DNA of 27,370 nucleotides from positions 1 to 27,370 of the forward strand of contig JAZRGE010000060.1 of assembly GCA_045644025.1 (NCBI GenBank). Reading direction: 5' to 3'. The stretch is from JAZRGE01 sp045644025. GTDB taxonomy: Bacteria; Bacillota; Clostridia; Oscillospirales; Acutalibacteraceae. The notes beneath the pieces are model-generated. The model was given only the letters and a program-made list of their open reading frames with translations, was not told the origin of the DNA and made no database searches. The position numbers were made by a program, and so were the translations under genes. Shown piece by piece: positions 1 through 6,597 of this stretch (positions are counted from its first letter, which is position 1; each line of letters starts with the position of its first letter).

Positions 1-188
1 GAAACAGGTGTGCCCTTATAGCTACCTGTGTAGCCCTGAATACCGCGTACGTTGTTCACCAATTTTGCGCCTTCCAGAAAGTTTTCGGCAATAAATTTAG
101 CACGCAAAGGATCACCCGGCATAAGCACCGTGGGGGCAAAATCTTCGGGTGTGGCATTTATATGAGGGGTGGGATAAAATTCAGCCAT
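1..188 (-). CDS. deoD: Purine nucleoside phosphorylase DeoD, N-terminal part (runs off the window)
   Basis: The enzyme cleaves purine (deoxy)nucleosides with phosphate to the free base and (deoxy)ribose-1-phosphate in the cytoplasm. Only the first 62 residues are present. They carry the family's N-terminal signatures: TPHINA near residue 7, MPGDPLRAKFIAENFLE (phosphate-binding Gly and Arg) and NNVRGIQGYTGSYKG, which closely follow the E. coli DeoD hexameric type. The start ATG has AGGAG seven bases upstream. The gene lies 12 nt after deoC, so the two form a deoxynucleoside salvage operon: DeoD supplies deoxyribose-1-phosphate, and after mutation to the 5-phosphate DeoC cleaves it. The 3' end is outside the window. 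Confidence 0.93.
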   Translation of the reverse strand, partial: MAEFYPTPHINATPEDFAPTVLMPGDPLRAKFIAENFLEGAKLVNNVRGIQGYTGSYKGTPV

Positions 189-200
189 AATAGCACTCCT

Positions 201-857
201 TTATAAAAGATTCTCGGTTTCAACTATTTTCACAATGCGGCTGGTACCCAAACGATGTGCGCCAAGAGCAATAAACTTCTCGGCATCTGCAATAGACGCT
301 ATTCCACCTGCAGCCTTGATCTGCTTACCGCGAATATGCTGTGCCATAAGCTCCACGTCGCGGAAGGTGGCTCCGCTTTTTGAAAAACCGGTGGATGTCT
401 TAATAAAATCGGCGTCTGATTCGTTTATGATATCACACATTTTTATTATCTCAGCTTCACTCAGCAGGCAAGTTTCAATTATCACCTTAAGCAATTTCCC
501 ACCGCAGGCAGCCTTCACAGAGTTTATCTCATTCAGCACGTCGTCAAATCTTCCTGCCTTAAGCCAGCCGATATTTATCACCATATCTATTTCTTCGGCA
601 CCATTTTTCACCGCATCTACCGCCTGAAAGCATTTAGATTCTGTGGTATCGTAGCCCAAGGGGAAACCGATCACCGTGCACACCTTCACCCTGCCGCCGC
701 AGTATTCCGCCGCCTGTTTCACATAGCAGGCAGGAATGCACACGCTGGCGGTGGTATAGTTTATTCCATCATCACAAATACTTTTTATCTGCTCCCATGT
801 GGCATCAGGCGCTAAAAGGGTATGGTCCACTTTAGAAAGTATGCCTTTTATATTCAA
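201..857 (-). CDS. deoC: Deoxyribose-phosphate aldolase
   Basis: Class I aldolase that splits 2-deoxyribose-5-phosphate into glyceraldehyde-3-phosphate and acetaldehyde. The catalytic set is visible: Asp in EEIDMVIN, the Schiff-base Lys in DFIKTSTGFS, and the second Lys in IKAAGGI near the C-terminus. The length, about 218 residues, is normal. An ATG exists at 866, but the AGGAG touches it directly with no spacing. The TTG at 857 sits nine bases after AGGAG and gives an N-terminus (M-NIKGILSKVDHTLL) like that of relatives, so I place the start there. It is first in an operon with deoD and has its own promoter at 880-908. Confidence 0.95.
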   Translation of the reverse strand: MNIKGILSKVDHTLLAPDATWEQIKSICDDGINYTTASVCIPACYVKQAAEYCGGRVKVCTVIGFPLGYDTTESKCFQAVDAVKNGAEEIDMVINIGWLKAGRFDDVLNEINSVKAACGGKLLKVIIETCLLSEAEIIKMCDIINESDADFIKTSTGFSKSGATFRDVELMAQHIRGKQIKAAGGIASIADAEKFIALGAHRLGTSRIVKIVETENLL

Positions 858-879
858 CAGAATCATCTCCTATGTTATT

Positions 880-908
880 ATTTTAGCAGGCAATCTTCAT
901 ATTAGCAA
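880..908 (-). promoter_or_regulatory. Sigma-A promoter of deoCD
   Basis: On the minus strand, -35 TTGCTA (908-903), a 17-bp spacer and -10 TAAAAT (885-880) lie just upstream of deoC. The -35 box begins in the right arm of the preceding terminator, so terminator and promoter are fused. Both boxes are imperfect, four to five of six bases matching consensus. Confidence 0.6.
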
Positions 909-940
909 TAAAAACCGCTCGGTGCGCGAGCGGTTTTTAT
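908..940 (-). terminator. Intrinsic terminator after the DUF4153/DUF4173-type gene
   Basis: A perfect 13-bp inverted repeat (908-920 with 928-940) has a GC core CCGCTC/GAGCGG, a 7-nt loop and A/T flanks, giving a T-run on the minus strand. It lies two bases after the stop codon of the upstream gene. The symmetry would also allow termination from the other strand. Confidence 0.85.
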
Positions 941-942
941 TT

Positions 943-2634
943 TTAATATTCTATATAGCTGTAGCTCTGCCCCAGAATAATATAGACTTTATCCTGCTGC
1001 CCGGATGCCAAATCATCCCATTCGATATCTGCATCGCTTAGTGCCTTCTCTGCTCTGATTCTTGGAATCGTAGCATTAAAAACGCCTTCTTGAATCTCCG
1101 ATTCCATATAGTAAAGATAGGCACAGCACTTTGTATAAAGGCTGGGGGTAAGGGCTTCTTCATTGGTAAATTCAAGGGACGAATGAGGCGAGCCATCGCT
1201 CAGTTCATTGGCCAAGCGCACCATATGGGGCACAGCCGAATCACCCAAATCCAGCATAGCTTCCACATCTACAGTATCAAGGCTTCCGTCCAGATATCTA
1301 TCCACATTGTAGGCGGCAATGAATGAATCTACATTAGATACAGCCAACCCCAAAAACATTACCACGCAAACCACCACTGAAATTAATATAAGCTTCAGCT
1401 GTTTGGCAAATTGCTTGGCAATTATAATTAGGCAGAGCAGCGCTAACAACAGCATAAACCAGGATGCATAGACTCTCTTATGGGTGAGCCCATAGCAATT
1501 AATATACATCACCATTTTGGCCAATGCTGTGCTTATAAGCACAATGGTGAACACAGCAAACACAATAGAAAGAATCTTTAGGGCTGTTTTTCCTGCCTTG
1601 GCGCCACTGCGAATAAATAAGGCTATCAAGGCAATTATTACAAAGTTGATAAATGCAACGGCGCATAGCTGAAAAAAGCCTTCACGTGCGTAGTTGGTGT
1701 AGCTATATTCATCGGGCAGCACACCCACAAAACCGGAAACATAATACTTCCATTGGGAGATAAAAAATATCACATAAAGAGAGAGCACGGGCAGCACAGC
1801 AGCCAACGCTGTGGCCACCGGAAGCAATTTGAATTTTTGGGCAGTCTCATCCCATTTCTCAGCGGTTAAAACATCGCTGCAGACCTGCTGCCTGCCTGCC
1901 ATAAACGCCCCAAACAAATACATTGCCACCGGCACAGCAAAAATCAAGCAAAAGAAATCGGAAATAATATTCTCAAACGAAAAATCAAATATATGCCCTA
2001 TAATATCCATAAAACCATCGTCATAAGAAAGGAGCACAAGCACAACGGCTGTGGGTATCACAGCTATAAGCAAACCGGCAATAACCTTGCCTGCGGTGTT
2101 TGTTCCCTTTCCTTTTTTACCCGCAAAGGCCGCTTCAAAGATATAAGTAAGGCAGGATACAGGCAGCACAAATATTGCTCGAATAAAATCGGCACCAATA
2201 TAGTTGGAAAGTCCGCCCGCCAGGGAATTACCCGTGGATGTGTAAACATACAGGCAATAAGCCGCAAGGCAATACGCCCAAGCTATAAACTGCACAAAGC
2301 CGTTGGATGTGATTATCACCGAAACGGCAGCCACCACCGCCGAAGCGGCAATAGCAACAGCAGGCTTATTGGGGCGAACACCCTTATGCCATAGCCAGGC
2401 TGTTGTACCGCTAAAGAGAGCCACTATAAAAGCCAACGCCCCCAAGGGGTGGCTAACTGCTGTACCCACCTTGCAAAAGAAAAAACCTGCCACAATACAA
2501 AACCACGCATAGATGCTTTCGCTTAATGAAAACACATATTTTTCTTCTGCCTGTGCCGCAGTTTCAATTTCTATCTCACCGGAAGAATCGGCTACCATGT
2601 TTTCCTGCAGCTCCAAATTTTCGTTGGTTTCCAT
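943..2634 (-). CDS. Polytopic membrane protein, DUF4153/DUF4173-like
   Basis: Predicted integral membrane protein of 563 residues. After a soluble acidic N-terminus of about 40 residues there are many hydrophobic segments from roughly residue 45 to 435, then a soluble C-terminal domain of about 120 residues rich in Asp/Glu. The motif YAREGFFQL in the middle is typical of the DUF4173/DUF4153 group as I remember it; no biochemical role is established. The start at 2634 is chosen because GGAG lies seven bases upstream; the longer reading to 2706 runs into the preceding gene. It follows the HTH gene by 17 nt and is probably cotranscribed with it and the DUF2975 gene, suggesting an envelope-related function under local control. 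Confidence 0.75.
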   Translation of the reverse strand: METNENLELQENMVADSSGEIEIETAAQAEEKYVFSLSESIYAWFCIVAGFFFCKVGTAVSHPLGALAFIVALFSGTTAWLWHKGVRPNKPAVAIAASAVVAAVSVIITSNGFVQFIAWAYCLAAYCLYVYTSTGNSLAGGLSNYIGADFIRAIFVLPVSCLTYIFEAAFAGKKGKGTNTAGKVIAGLLIAVIPTAVVLVLLSYDDGFMDIIGHIFDFSFENIISDFFCLIFAVPVAMYLFGAFMAGRQQVCSDVLTAEKWDETAQKFKLLPVATALAAVLPVLSLYVIFFISQWKYYVSGFVGVLPDEYSYTNYAREGFFQLCAVAFINFVIIALIALFIRSGAKAGKTALKILSIVFAVFTIVLISTALAKMVMYINCYGLTHKRVYASWFMLLLALLCLIIIAKQFAKQLKLILISVVVCVVMFLGLAVSNVDSFIAAYNVDRYLDGSLDTVDVEAMLDLGDSAVPHMVRLANELSDGSPHSSLEFTNEEALTPSLYTKCCAYLYYMESEIQEGVFNATIPRIRAEKALSDADIEWDDLASGQQDKVYIILGQSYSYIEY

Positions 2635-2651
2635 ATGTATTCTCCTTTCCC

Positions 2652-2855
2652 CTAATCTTCGTTGTATTCCAAAATATCCTCCACTCTGCATTCCAGTGCC
2701 TTGCAAATCGCCTCCAAGGTGGAGAATCTTATGGCTTTAGCCTTGTTGTTCTTTAGAATCGAAAGGTTGGCCAATGTTATGCCCACCTTTTCGGATAATT
2801 CATTCAGCGACATATGCCTTTTGGCCATCATCACATCAAGATTAACATTTATCAT
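2652..2855 (-). CDS. Small Xre/Cro-family helix-turn-helix regulator
   Basis: A 67-residue protein that is essentially one HTH domain. Helices around residues 4-14 (LDVMMAKRHMSLNELSEK) and the recognition segment VGITLANLSILKNNKAKAI are followed by FSTLEAICKALECRVEDIL, the pattern of YozG-like regulators. The ATG at 2855 has GAGG upstream. A TTG at 2870 overlapping the previous stop codon gives a longer frame but has no ribosome binding site. Small regulators of this kind are habitually paired with DUF2975 membrane proteins, as here (11 nt apart), so it probably controls this three-gene operon; that is inference. Confidence 0.85.
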   Translation of the reverse strand: MINVNLDVMMAKRHMSLNELSEKVGITLANLSILKNNKAKAIRFSTLEAICKALECRVEDILEYNED

Positions 2856-2866
2856 ACCGCACCGCC

Positions 2867-3340
2867 TCAAACTGTAAAATCGTTTTCGGCCTTAATTTCG
2901 GTGGCCTCTTCTATTACATTCTTCACAACTCTTAGGCAAAGGCCCAAAAATATTCCTGCGAATGCAACAATAGATGCAAGCGTGAAATAATATGTGAGCA
3001 CAGCAAATATTGCACCCAATGCAATTGCGCACCAGGAAATTGCCCTGATAAGAGCAACACTGAAGGATGTGAACACCAGGCCGCTCCTTACTCTATATAG
3101 CAAGGCGACAAGCAATACATCAGCCAACAGAACGATACCTAAGCAAACATAAGTGAGCACGAGAACTGCCACCCTGCCTGTTTGAGTGATGCTTCCCCTA
3201 TCGCCGATAAGGTCGGGCAAGCTTATTAGATGTTCAAGAAGAGTGGGAACACACACCGCCAACCCTACAACAAGCAAAAAACAGACGTGAGCCAAGATTA
3301 ATGATATAAAAACCGATGCTTTGCGCGAAATTCTTAGCAT
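2867..3340 (-). CDS. DUF2975 family membrane protein
   Basis: A 157-residue protein with four hydrophobic segments, near residues 10-35, 55-85, 90-110 and 115-140, and a charged C-terminus ending in an Asp/Glu/Lys-rich tail. Size, topology and coupling to a small YozG-like HTH protein match the DUF2975 family, whose function is unknown. The ATG at 3340 is supported by GGAGG seven bases upstream. It is the first gene of the operon and has a near-consensus promoter at 3374-3402. The stop codon is TGA, which matters for the rplP finding because it shows TGA acting as a terminator in this genome. Confidence 0.8.
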   Translation of the reverse strand: MLRISRKASVFISLILAHVCFLLVVGLAVCVPTLLEHLISLPDLIGDRGSITQTGRVAVLVLTYVCLGIVLLADVLLVALLYRVRSGLVFTSFSVALIRAISWCAIALGAIFAVLTYYFTLASIVAFAGIFLGLCLRVVKNVIEEATEIKAENDFTV

Positions 3341-3373
3341 ATTATTTCCTCCGTTCAATATTCTCTTTTCTTT

Positions 3374-3402
3374 ATCATAGCCAAGCCATTGCTGTTTGTC
3401 AA
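3374..3402 (-). promoter_or_regulatory. Strong sigma-A promoter of the DUF2975-HTH operon
   Basis: Minus strand: a perfect -35 TTGACA (3402-3397), a 17-bp spacer and -10 TATGAT (3379-3374). The start codon of the DUF2975 gene is 33 bases downstream of the -10. Confidence 0.85.
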
Positions 3403-3449
3403 TATATTTTTATTGTTTTTCGATAAGTTTTATTTATTATATAACAAAT

Positions 3450-3468
3450 GGCGCCCTTTCGGGGCGCC
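3450..3468 (-). terminator. Hairpin after the nitroreductase gene, probable terminator
   Basis: A GC-rich stem GGCGCCC/GGGCGCC (3450-3456 with 3462-3468), 10 bases after the nitroreductase stop codon. On the minus strand the following sequence is T-rich but interrupted (ATTTGTTAT), so termination strength is uncertain. Confidence 0.6.
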
Positions 3469-3478
3469 TTCAAAAATT

Positions 3479-4216
3479 TTATTCACAAAAGTTTTTTATA
3501 ATTTCCCTTGCCGAACGAGTCATCTCGGCGCTAAAATCGCAGTTCCATTTTCTGCGGCAAAAACGCTCTATCCAGGCCTTTAGCTCATCTTCATTTAGCT
3601 TTTCTCTCTCGGCCAACATTTGCTCCATATTATCGGCTTTGGCAATATCATAGCCGTTTTCCATCACAATATCTTCCGTGCCAAAGCGGGCGGGCTTTTC
3701 CCTGCGTTTCTGCTGATCTGTAGGATATCCAAAGCAGACCATACAGGCAGGCACCACGTGCTTGGGCAGGCCAAGCAGCGCCCTGTGCTGTTCAAAATTT
3801 TCTATAATATCCCCAATGTAGCAAGAGCCTATTCCCAGGCTCTCTGCCGCCACAACAGCGTTCTGTGCAGCAATAAGGGTATCGGCAAAGGCCAGCAGCA
3901 GGTCGCCCTCCCCGGGGCGGCGCACATCTTCGGCCATATTGCGGCAAAAAAGCTGATACCATCTGTAATAATCGGCGCAGAAAACCAGCACCAGCGGAGC
4001 TTTGGCAATAAAGGGCTGATTATCGCAGGTGATTGCCAACTTATCCTTCAAGGCTTGATCTGTAATATCCAGAATAGAATAAAGGGTCATATTCCCTGCT
4101 GTGGGCGCCTGGATAGCCGCTTCAAGAATAGCCTGTTTATCCTTATCCTGAATAGGCCTATCTTCATAGGCGCGCACCGATTTTCTGCAATATAGGGAAT
4201 TCAAAATCTCGTTCAT
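3479..4216 (-). CDS. Nitroreductase family FMN-dependent oxidoreductase
   Basis: A 245-residue member of the nitroreductase superfamily, which reduces nitro compounds, quinones or flavins with NAD(P)H using bound FMN. The FMN-binding N-terminal motif CRKSVRAYEDRPI (residues 10-22), the APTAGNM segment, the helix FADTLIAAQNAVVAAESLGIGSCYIGDI and the PACMVCFGYPT strand are all present in the usual order. The length and the C-terminal extension resemble the NfsA/FRP branch more than short BluB-like proteins. The physiological substrate cannot be told. It appears monocistronic, with a promoter upstream and a hairpin downstream. ATG 4216 is chosen over GTG 4234, which lacks a spaced ribosome binding site. 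Confidence 0.88.
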   Translation of the reverse strand: MNEILNSLYCRKSVRAYEDRPIQDKDKQAILEAAIQAPTAGNMTLYSILDITDQALKDKLAITCDNQPFIAKAPLVLVFCADYYRWYQLFCRNMAEDVRRPGEGDLLLAFADTLIAAQNAVVAAESLGIGSCYIGDIIENFEQHRALLGLPKHVVPACMVCFGYPTDQQKRREKPARFGTEDIVMENGYDIAKADNMEQMLAEREKLNEDELKAWIERFCRRKWNCDFSAEMTRSAREIIKNFCE

Positions 4217-4247
4217 AATTGCACCAATCCTCACTCTTTCTATCTAT

Positions 4248-4277
4248 AGTTTACCATATCGCCGCCCACATAGTCAA
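4248..4277 (-). promoter_or_regulatory. Possible promoter of the nitroreductase gene
   Basis: Minus strand -35 TTGACT (4277-4272), an 18-bp spacer and -10-like TAAACT (4253-4248), lying between the tRNA terminator and the nitroreductase start. The -10 is weak (four of six). Confidence 0.5.
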
Positions 4278-4280
4278 CAA

Positions 4281-4314
4281 AACAAAAAAGCACTCCCCTT
4301 TTTGGGAAGTGCTT
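4281..4314 (-). terminator. Terminator of the ribosomal-protein/tRNA transcript
   Basis: Inverted repeat 4288-4298 with 4304-4314 (eleven pairs with one mismatch), followed on the minus strand by TTTTTTGTTTTG. It begins two bases after the CCA end of tRNA-Val and is the first convincing terminator after rpsJ, about 15.5 kb upstream. Confidence 0.9.
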
Positions 4315-4315
4315 A

Positions 4316-4392
4316 TGGTGGAGACGCACGGGCTCGAACCGTGGACCTCCTGCGTGTGAAGCAGGCACTCTGACCAGCTGAGCTACGCCTCC
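4316..4392 (-). tRNA. tRNA-Val (anticodon CAC)
   Basis: A complete 77-nt cloverleaf including encoded CCA. It has an acceptor stem GGAGGCG/CGTCTCC with one G-T pair, D arm GCTC...GAGT, anticodon stem CCTGC/GCAGG with loop TTCACAC, and T arm CACGG-TTCGAGC-CCGTG. Anticodon CAC reads GUG only. It is directly downstream of tRNA-Gly and directly upstream of a terminator, so both are probably processed from a longer transcript. Confidence 0.95.
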
Positions 4393-4401
4393 ATATTTTG
4401 T

Positions 4402-4477
4402 TGGAGCGGATTACGGGACTCGAACCCGCCACATCCACCTTGGGAAGGTGGCGCTCTACCAGATGAGCTAAATCCGC
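4402..4477 (-). tRNA. tRNA-Gly (anticodon CCC)
   Basis: A complete 76-nt cloverleaf with encoded CCA. Acceptor GCGGATT/AATCCGC, D arm GCTC...GAGC, anticodon stem CCACC/GGTGG with loop TTCCCAA (anticodon CCC, reading GGG), and a T arm with GGTTCGAGTCC. It lies nine bases before tRNA-Val and 83 bases after rplQ, with no clear promoter between. Confidence 0.95.
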
Positions 4478-4502
4478 ACATCTGTGAAATATGACTTCAA
4501 CC

Positions 4503-4527
4503 GTCGGCGGCCGAATAGACCGCCGAC
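4503..4527 (-). other. Perfect hairpin between rplQ and the tRNA genes, not a clear terminator
   Basis: The 8-bp stem GTCGGCGG/CCGCCGAC (4503-4510 with 4520-4527) has a 9-nt loop. No T-run follows on the minus strand (GGTTGAAGTC), so it looks more like a processing or mRNA-stabilising structure at the rplQ 3' end than an intrinsic terminator. Confidence 0.6.
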
Positions 4528-4560
4528 AGTATTATTCATATTAATAGCATCGGGCTTTTA

Positions 4561-4905
4561 TTACTTTACGAGCTCGATAATAGCCATCTCGGCAGCATCG
4601 CCGCGACGAGCTTCAGTCTTGATGATGCGAACGTAGCCGCCGTTGCGATCTGCATAAGCAGGGGCAATCTCATCAAAAAGCTTCTTGACAACGGATTCCT
4701 TGGTGATAAAGGCCATAGCCTGGCGCTTGTTGTTCAAGGTGTTTTCCTTTGCAAGAGTAATATACTTTTCGGCCAGAGAACGAACTTCTTTAGCTCTGGT
4801 AACAGTGGTCTCCATCTTGCCGTTTTCCAGCAGAGAAGTTACCATGTTCTTGAGCATAGCCATTCTGTGGTCAGTGGTTCTGCCAAGTTTTCTGGTTCCG
4901 GGCAT
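4561..4905 (-). CDS. rplQ: 50S ribosomal protein L17
   Basis: A 114-residue large-subunit protein near the polypeptide exit side of the ribosome. The N-terminus MPGTRKLGRTTDHRMAMLKN and the motif TTVTRAKEVRSLAEKYITLAK are diagnostic. It is in the short form without a C-terminal extension. ATG 4905 has AAGGAG nine bases upstream. It is the last protein gene of the cluster, 15 nt after rpoA, which is the conserved alpha-operon end, and is followed by a hairpin and two tRNA genes. Confidence 0.98.
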   Translation of the reverse strand: MPGTRKLGRTTDHRMAMLKNMVTSLLENGKMETTVTRAKEVRSLAEKYITLAKENTLNNKRQAMAFITKESVVKKLFDEIAPAYADRNGGYVRIIKTEARRGDAAEMAIIELVK

Positions 4906-4920
4906 GGATATTCACTCCTT

Positions 4921-5871
4921 TTAATCTTCGTGGTTGTTGTTGAACTTGAAGCCAAGAGAATCAAGTTTGGATACGACCTCTTCAAGGGACTTGCGGCCAA
5001 GGTTGCGAACCTTCATCATATCCTCTTCGGACTTACCGATAAGATCCTCAACAGTGTTGATGCCGGCTCTCTTCAAGCAATTGAAGCTACGAACAGAGAG
5101 GTCAAGTTCTTCAATGGTCATTTCCAGGACCTTTTCCTTGCCCTTTTCTCCCTTTTCAACCATGATCTCGCCCTCATAAGCATCACCCGAAAGGGTCACA
5201 AAGAGGTTGAGATGCTCGGTGATGATCTTCGCAGACAGCGAGACAGCTTCCTGAGCCGTGATGGTTCCGTTGGTCCACACTTCGAGAGTGAGGCGGTCAT
5301 AATCAGTGATCTGTCCTACGCGGGTGTTTTCCACGATGGGATTAACCTTAAGCACCGGGGTGTAGATGGAATCTACAGGAATCACACCGATAACATCGCA
5401 GTTTTCCTTGTTGCGATCGGCAGGAACGTATCCCCTACCATGATCCAGAACAATCTCCATATTAAGCTTTCCGCCTTCACCGACGGTAGCAATATGCAGG
5501 TCGGGATTAAGAATCTCAACTTCGGAATCGGCCTTAATGGAACCGGCTGTAACCTCGCAGGGACCTTCTGCTTCGATGTAAACAGTCTTGGCTTCGTTGC
5601 AATGCAGCTTGGCCAGAAGGCTCTTAACATTCAGAACGATCTCGGTAACATCTTCGGTAACACCTTCGATAGTGGAGAACTCGTGCAGCACACCGTCGAT
5701 CTTGATCGAAGTAGCAGCAACTCCCGGAAGGGACGAAAGCAGAACACGACGCAGGCTGTTGCCCAAAGTGGTGCCGTAACCGCTCTCGAGCGGCTCCAAA
5801 ATAAACTTCCCATATGTTCCGTCGGGCAGTAAATCCAGAGTTTCAATTCTGGGCTTTTCAATCTCTATCAT
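4921..5871 (-). CDS. rpoA: DNA-directed RNA polymerase alpha subunit
   Basis: A 316-residue alpha subunit. The N-terminal assembly domain (about residues 1-230) contains GYGTTLGNSLRRVLLSSLPG, the dimerisation and beta/beta'-contact helix. A linker leads to the C-terminal domain (about 245-312) with two helix-hairpin-helix elements (LKRAGINTVEDLI and MMKVRNLGRKSLEEV) that bind UP elements and activators. ATG 5871 has GGAG seven bases upstream. The 76-nt gap to rpsD is the largest in the spc/alpha part of the cluster and holds a candidate pseudoknot. Confidence 0.98.
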   Translation of the reverse strand: MIEIEKPRIETLDLLPDGTYGKFILEPLESGYGTTLGNSLRRVLLSSLPGVAATSIKIDGVLHEFSTIEGVTEDVTEIVLNVKSLLAKLHCNEAKTVYIEAEGPCEVTAGSIKADSEVEILNPDLHIATVGEGGKLNMEIVLDHGRGYVPADRNKENCDVIGVIPVDSIYTPVLKVNPIVENTRVGQITDYDRLTLEVWTNGTITAQEAVSLSAKIITEHLNLFVTLSGDAYEGEIMVEKGEKGKEKVLEMTIEELDLSVRSFNCLKRAGINTVEDLIGKSEEDMMKVRNLGRKSLEEVVSKLDSLGFKFNNNHED

Positions 5872-5887
5872 TTAAAAGCTCCATTCT

Positions 5888-5938
5888 CCGCACTTTTAGG
5901 TTGCTTTTCGGAGCCGTGCGGTGGCTTCATCCGAAAAG
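5888..5938 (-). promoter_or_regulatory. Candidate RNA pseudoknot between rpsD and rpoA
   Basis: On the minus-strand RNA, a hairpin is formed by CTTTTCGG (5938-5931) with CCGAAAAG (5911-5904) and, after a 4-nt bulge, AGCC (5926-5923) with GGCT (5915-5912). Its 7-nt loop contains CCGCAC (5921-5916), which is perfectly complementary to GTGCGG (5893-5888) downstream. This gives either an H-type pseudoknot or two competing stems. The last strand ends five bases before the rpoA Shine-Dalgarno GGAG. No T-run follows, so it is not a terminator. The role as a translational control site, possibly for S4, is inference by analogy to the E. coli alpha operon. Confidence 0.55.
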
Positions 5939-5947
5939 GGTTAATGA

Positions 5948-6574
5948 TTACCTGGAGTAGAACTCGACGATGAGCTGCTCTTCAACGGGAGCATCTATCT
6001 GATCGCGTTCGGGGAGAGCAACAACCTTAGCCTCGAGAGCTTCGCGGTTGATGTCAATCCACTGGGGAACGGGCCTTGCAGAGTTAGCCTCTACAACTTC
6101 CTTAATCTTAGCAGAATCGCGGCTCTTTTCGCAGATAGCCACAACATCGCCTGCCTTGAGCAGGTAGGATGCGATGTCTACTCTGCTGCCATTGACCTCA
6201 AAGTGGCCATGGCCAACGAGCTGCCTTGCTTCTGCACGAGAGCAGGCAAAACCGGCCCTGTAAACTACGTTATCCAAACGGCTTTCGAGAATTCTGAGAA
6301 GGTTGGTACCGGTAACGCCGGACTTCTTCTCGGCAATCTCAAAATAATGCAGGAACTGGCCTTCCTGAACGCCATAGAAACGGCGAGCTCTCTGCTTTGC
6401 ACGCAGCTGGAGACCGTATTCAGTAGTCTTTTTGCGACCCTGACCGTGCTGGCCGGGGCCATAGCTTCTCACATTGAGGGAGCACTTATCGGAATAGCAA
6501 CGCTCGCCCTTGAGGAAAAGCTTCTGTCCTTCACGTCTGCAAAGTCTGCAAACTGCTCCGGTATATCTAGCCAT
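5948..6574 (-). CDS. rpsD: 30S ribosomal protein S4, zinc-binding form
   Basis: A 208-residue primary 16S rRNA-binding protein of the 30S body. The N-terminal zinc knuckle is intact: C9-X2-C12-X13-C26-X4-C31, making this the C+ type. Then come YGPGQHGQGRKKTTEYG and the S4 RNA-binding domain (ESRLDNVVYRAGFACSRAEARQLVGHGHFEVNG). The C-terminus ends in LIVEFYSR as in bacterial relatives. GGAGG lies upstream of ATG 6574. In E. coli S4 represses its own operon, while in B. subtilis rpsD is a separate autoregulated gene. Here it sits inside the alpha operon directly before the structured rpoA leader. Confidence 0.98.
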   Translation of the reverse strand: MARYTGAVCRLCRREGQKLFLKGERCYSDKCSLNVRSYGPGQHGQGRKKTTEYGLQLRAKQRARRFYGVQEGQFLHYFEIAEKKSGVTGTNLLRILESRLDNVVYRAGFACSRAEARQLVGHGHFEVNGSRVDIASYLLKAGDVVAICEKSRDSAKIKEVVEANSARPVPQWIDINREALEAKVVALPERDQIDAPVEEQLIVEFYSR

Positions 6575-6597
6575 TTATAACACCTCCAAATATTCGG

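Noticed and set aside
4503..4527. The hairpin after rplQ as the end of the ribosomal operon
   Set aside because: No T-run follows on the transcribed strand, whereas a clear terminator lies after the tRNA genes.
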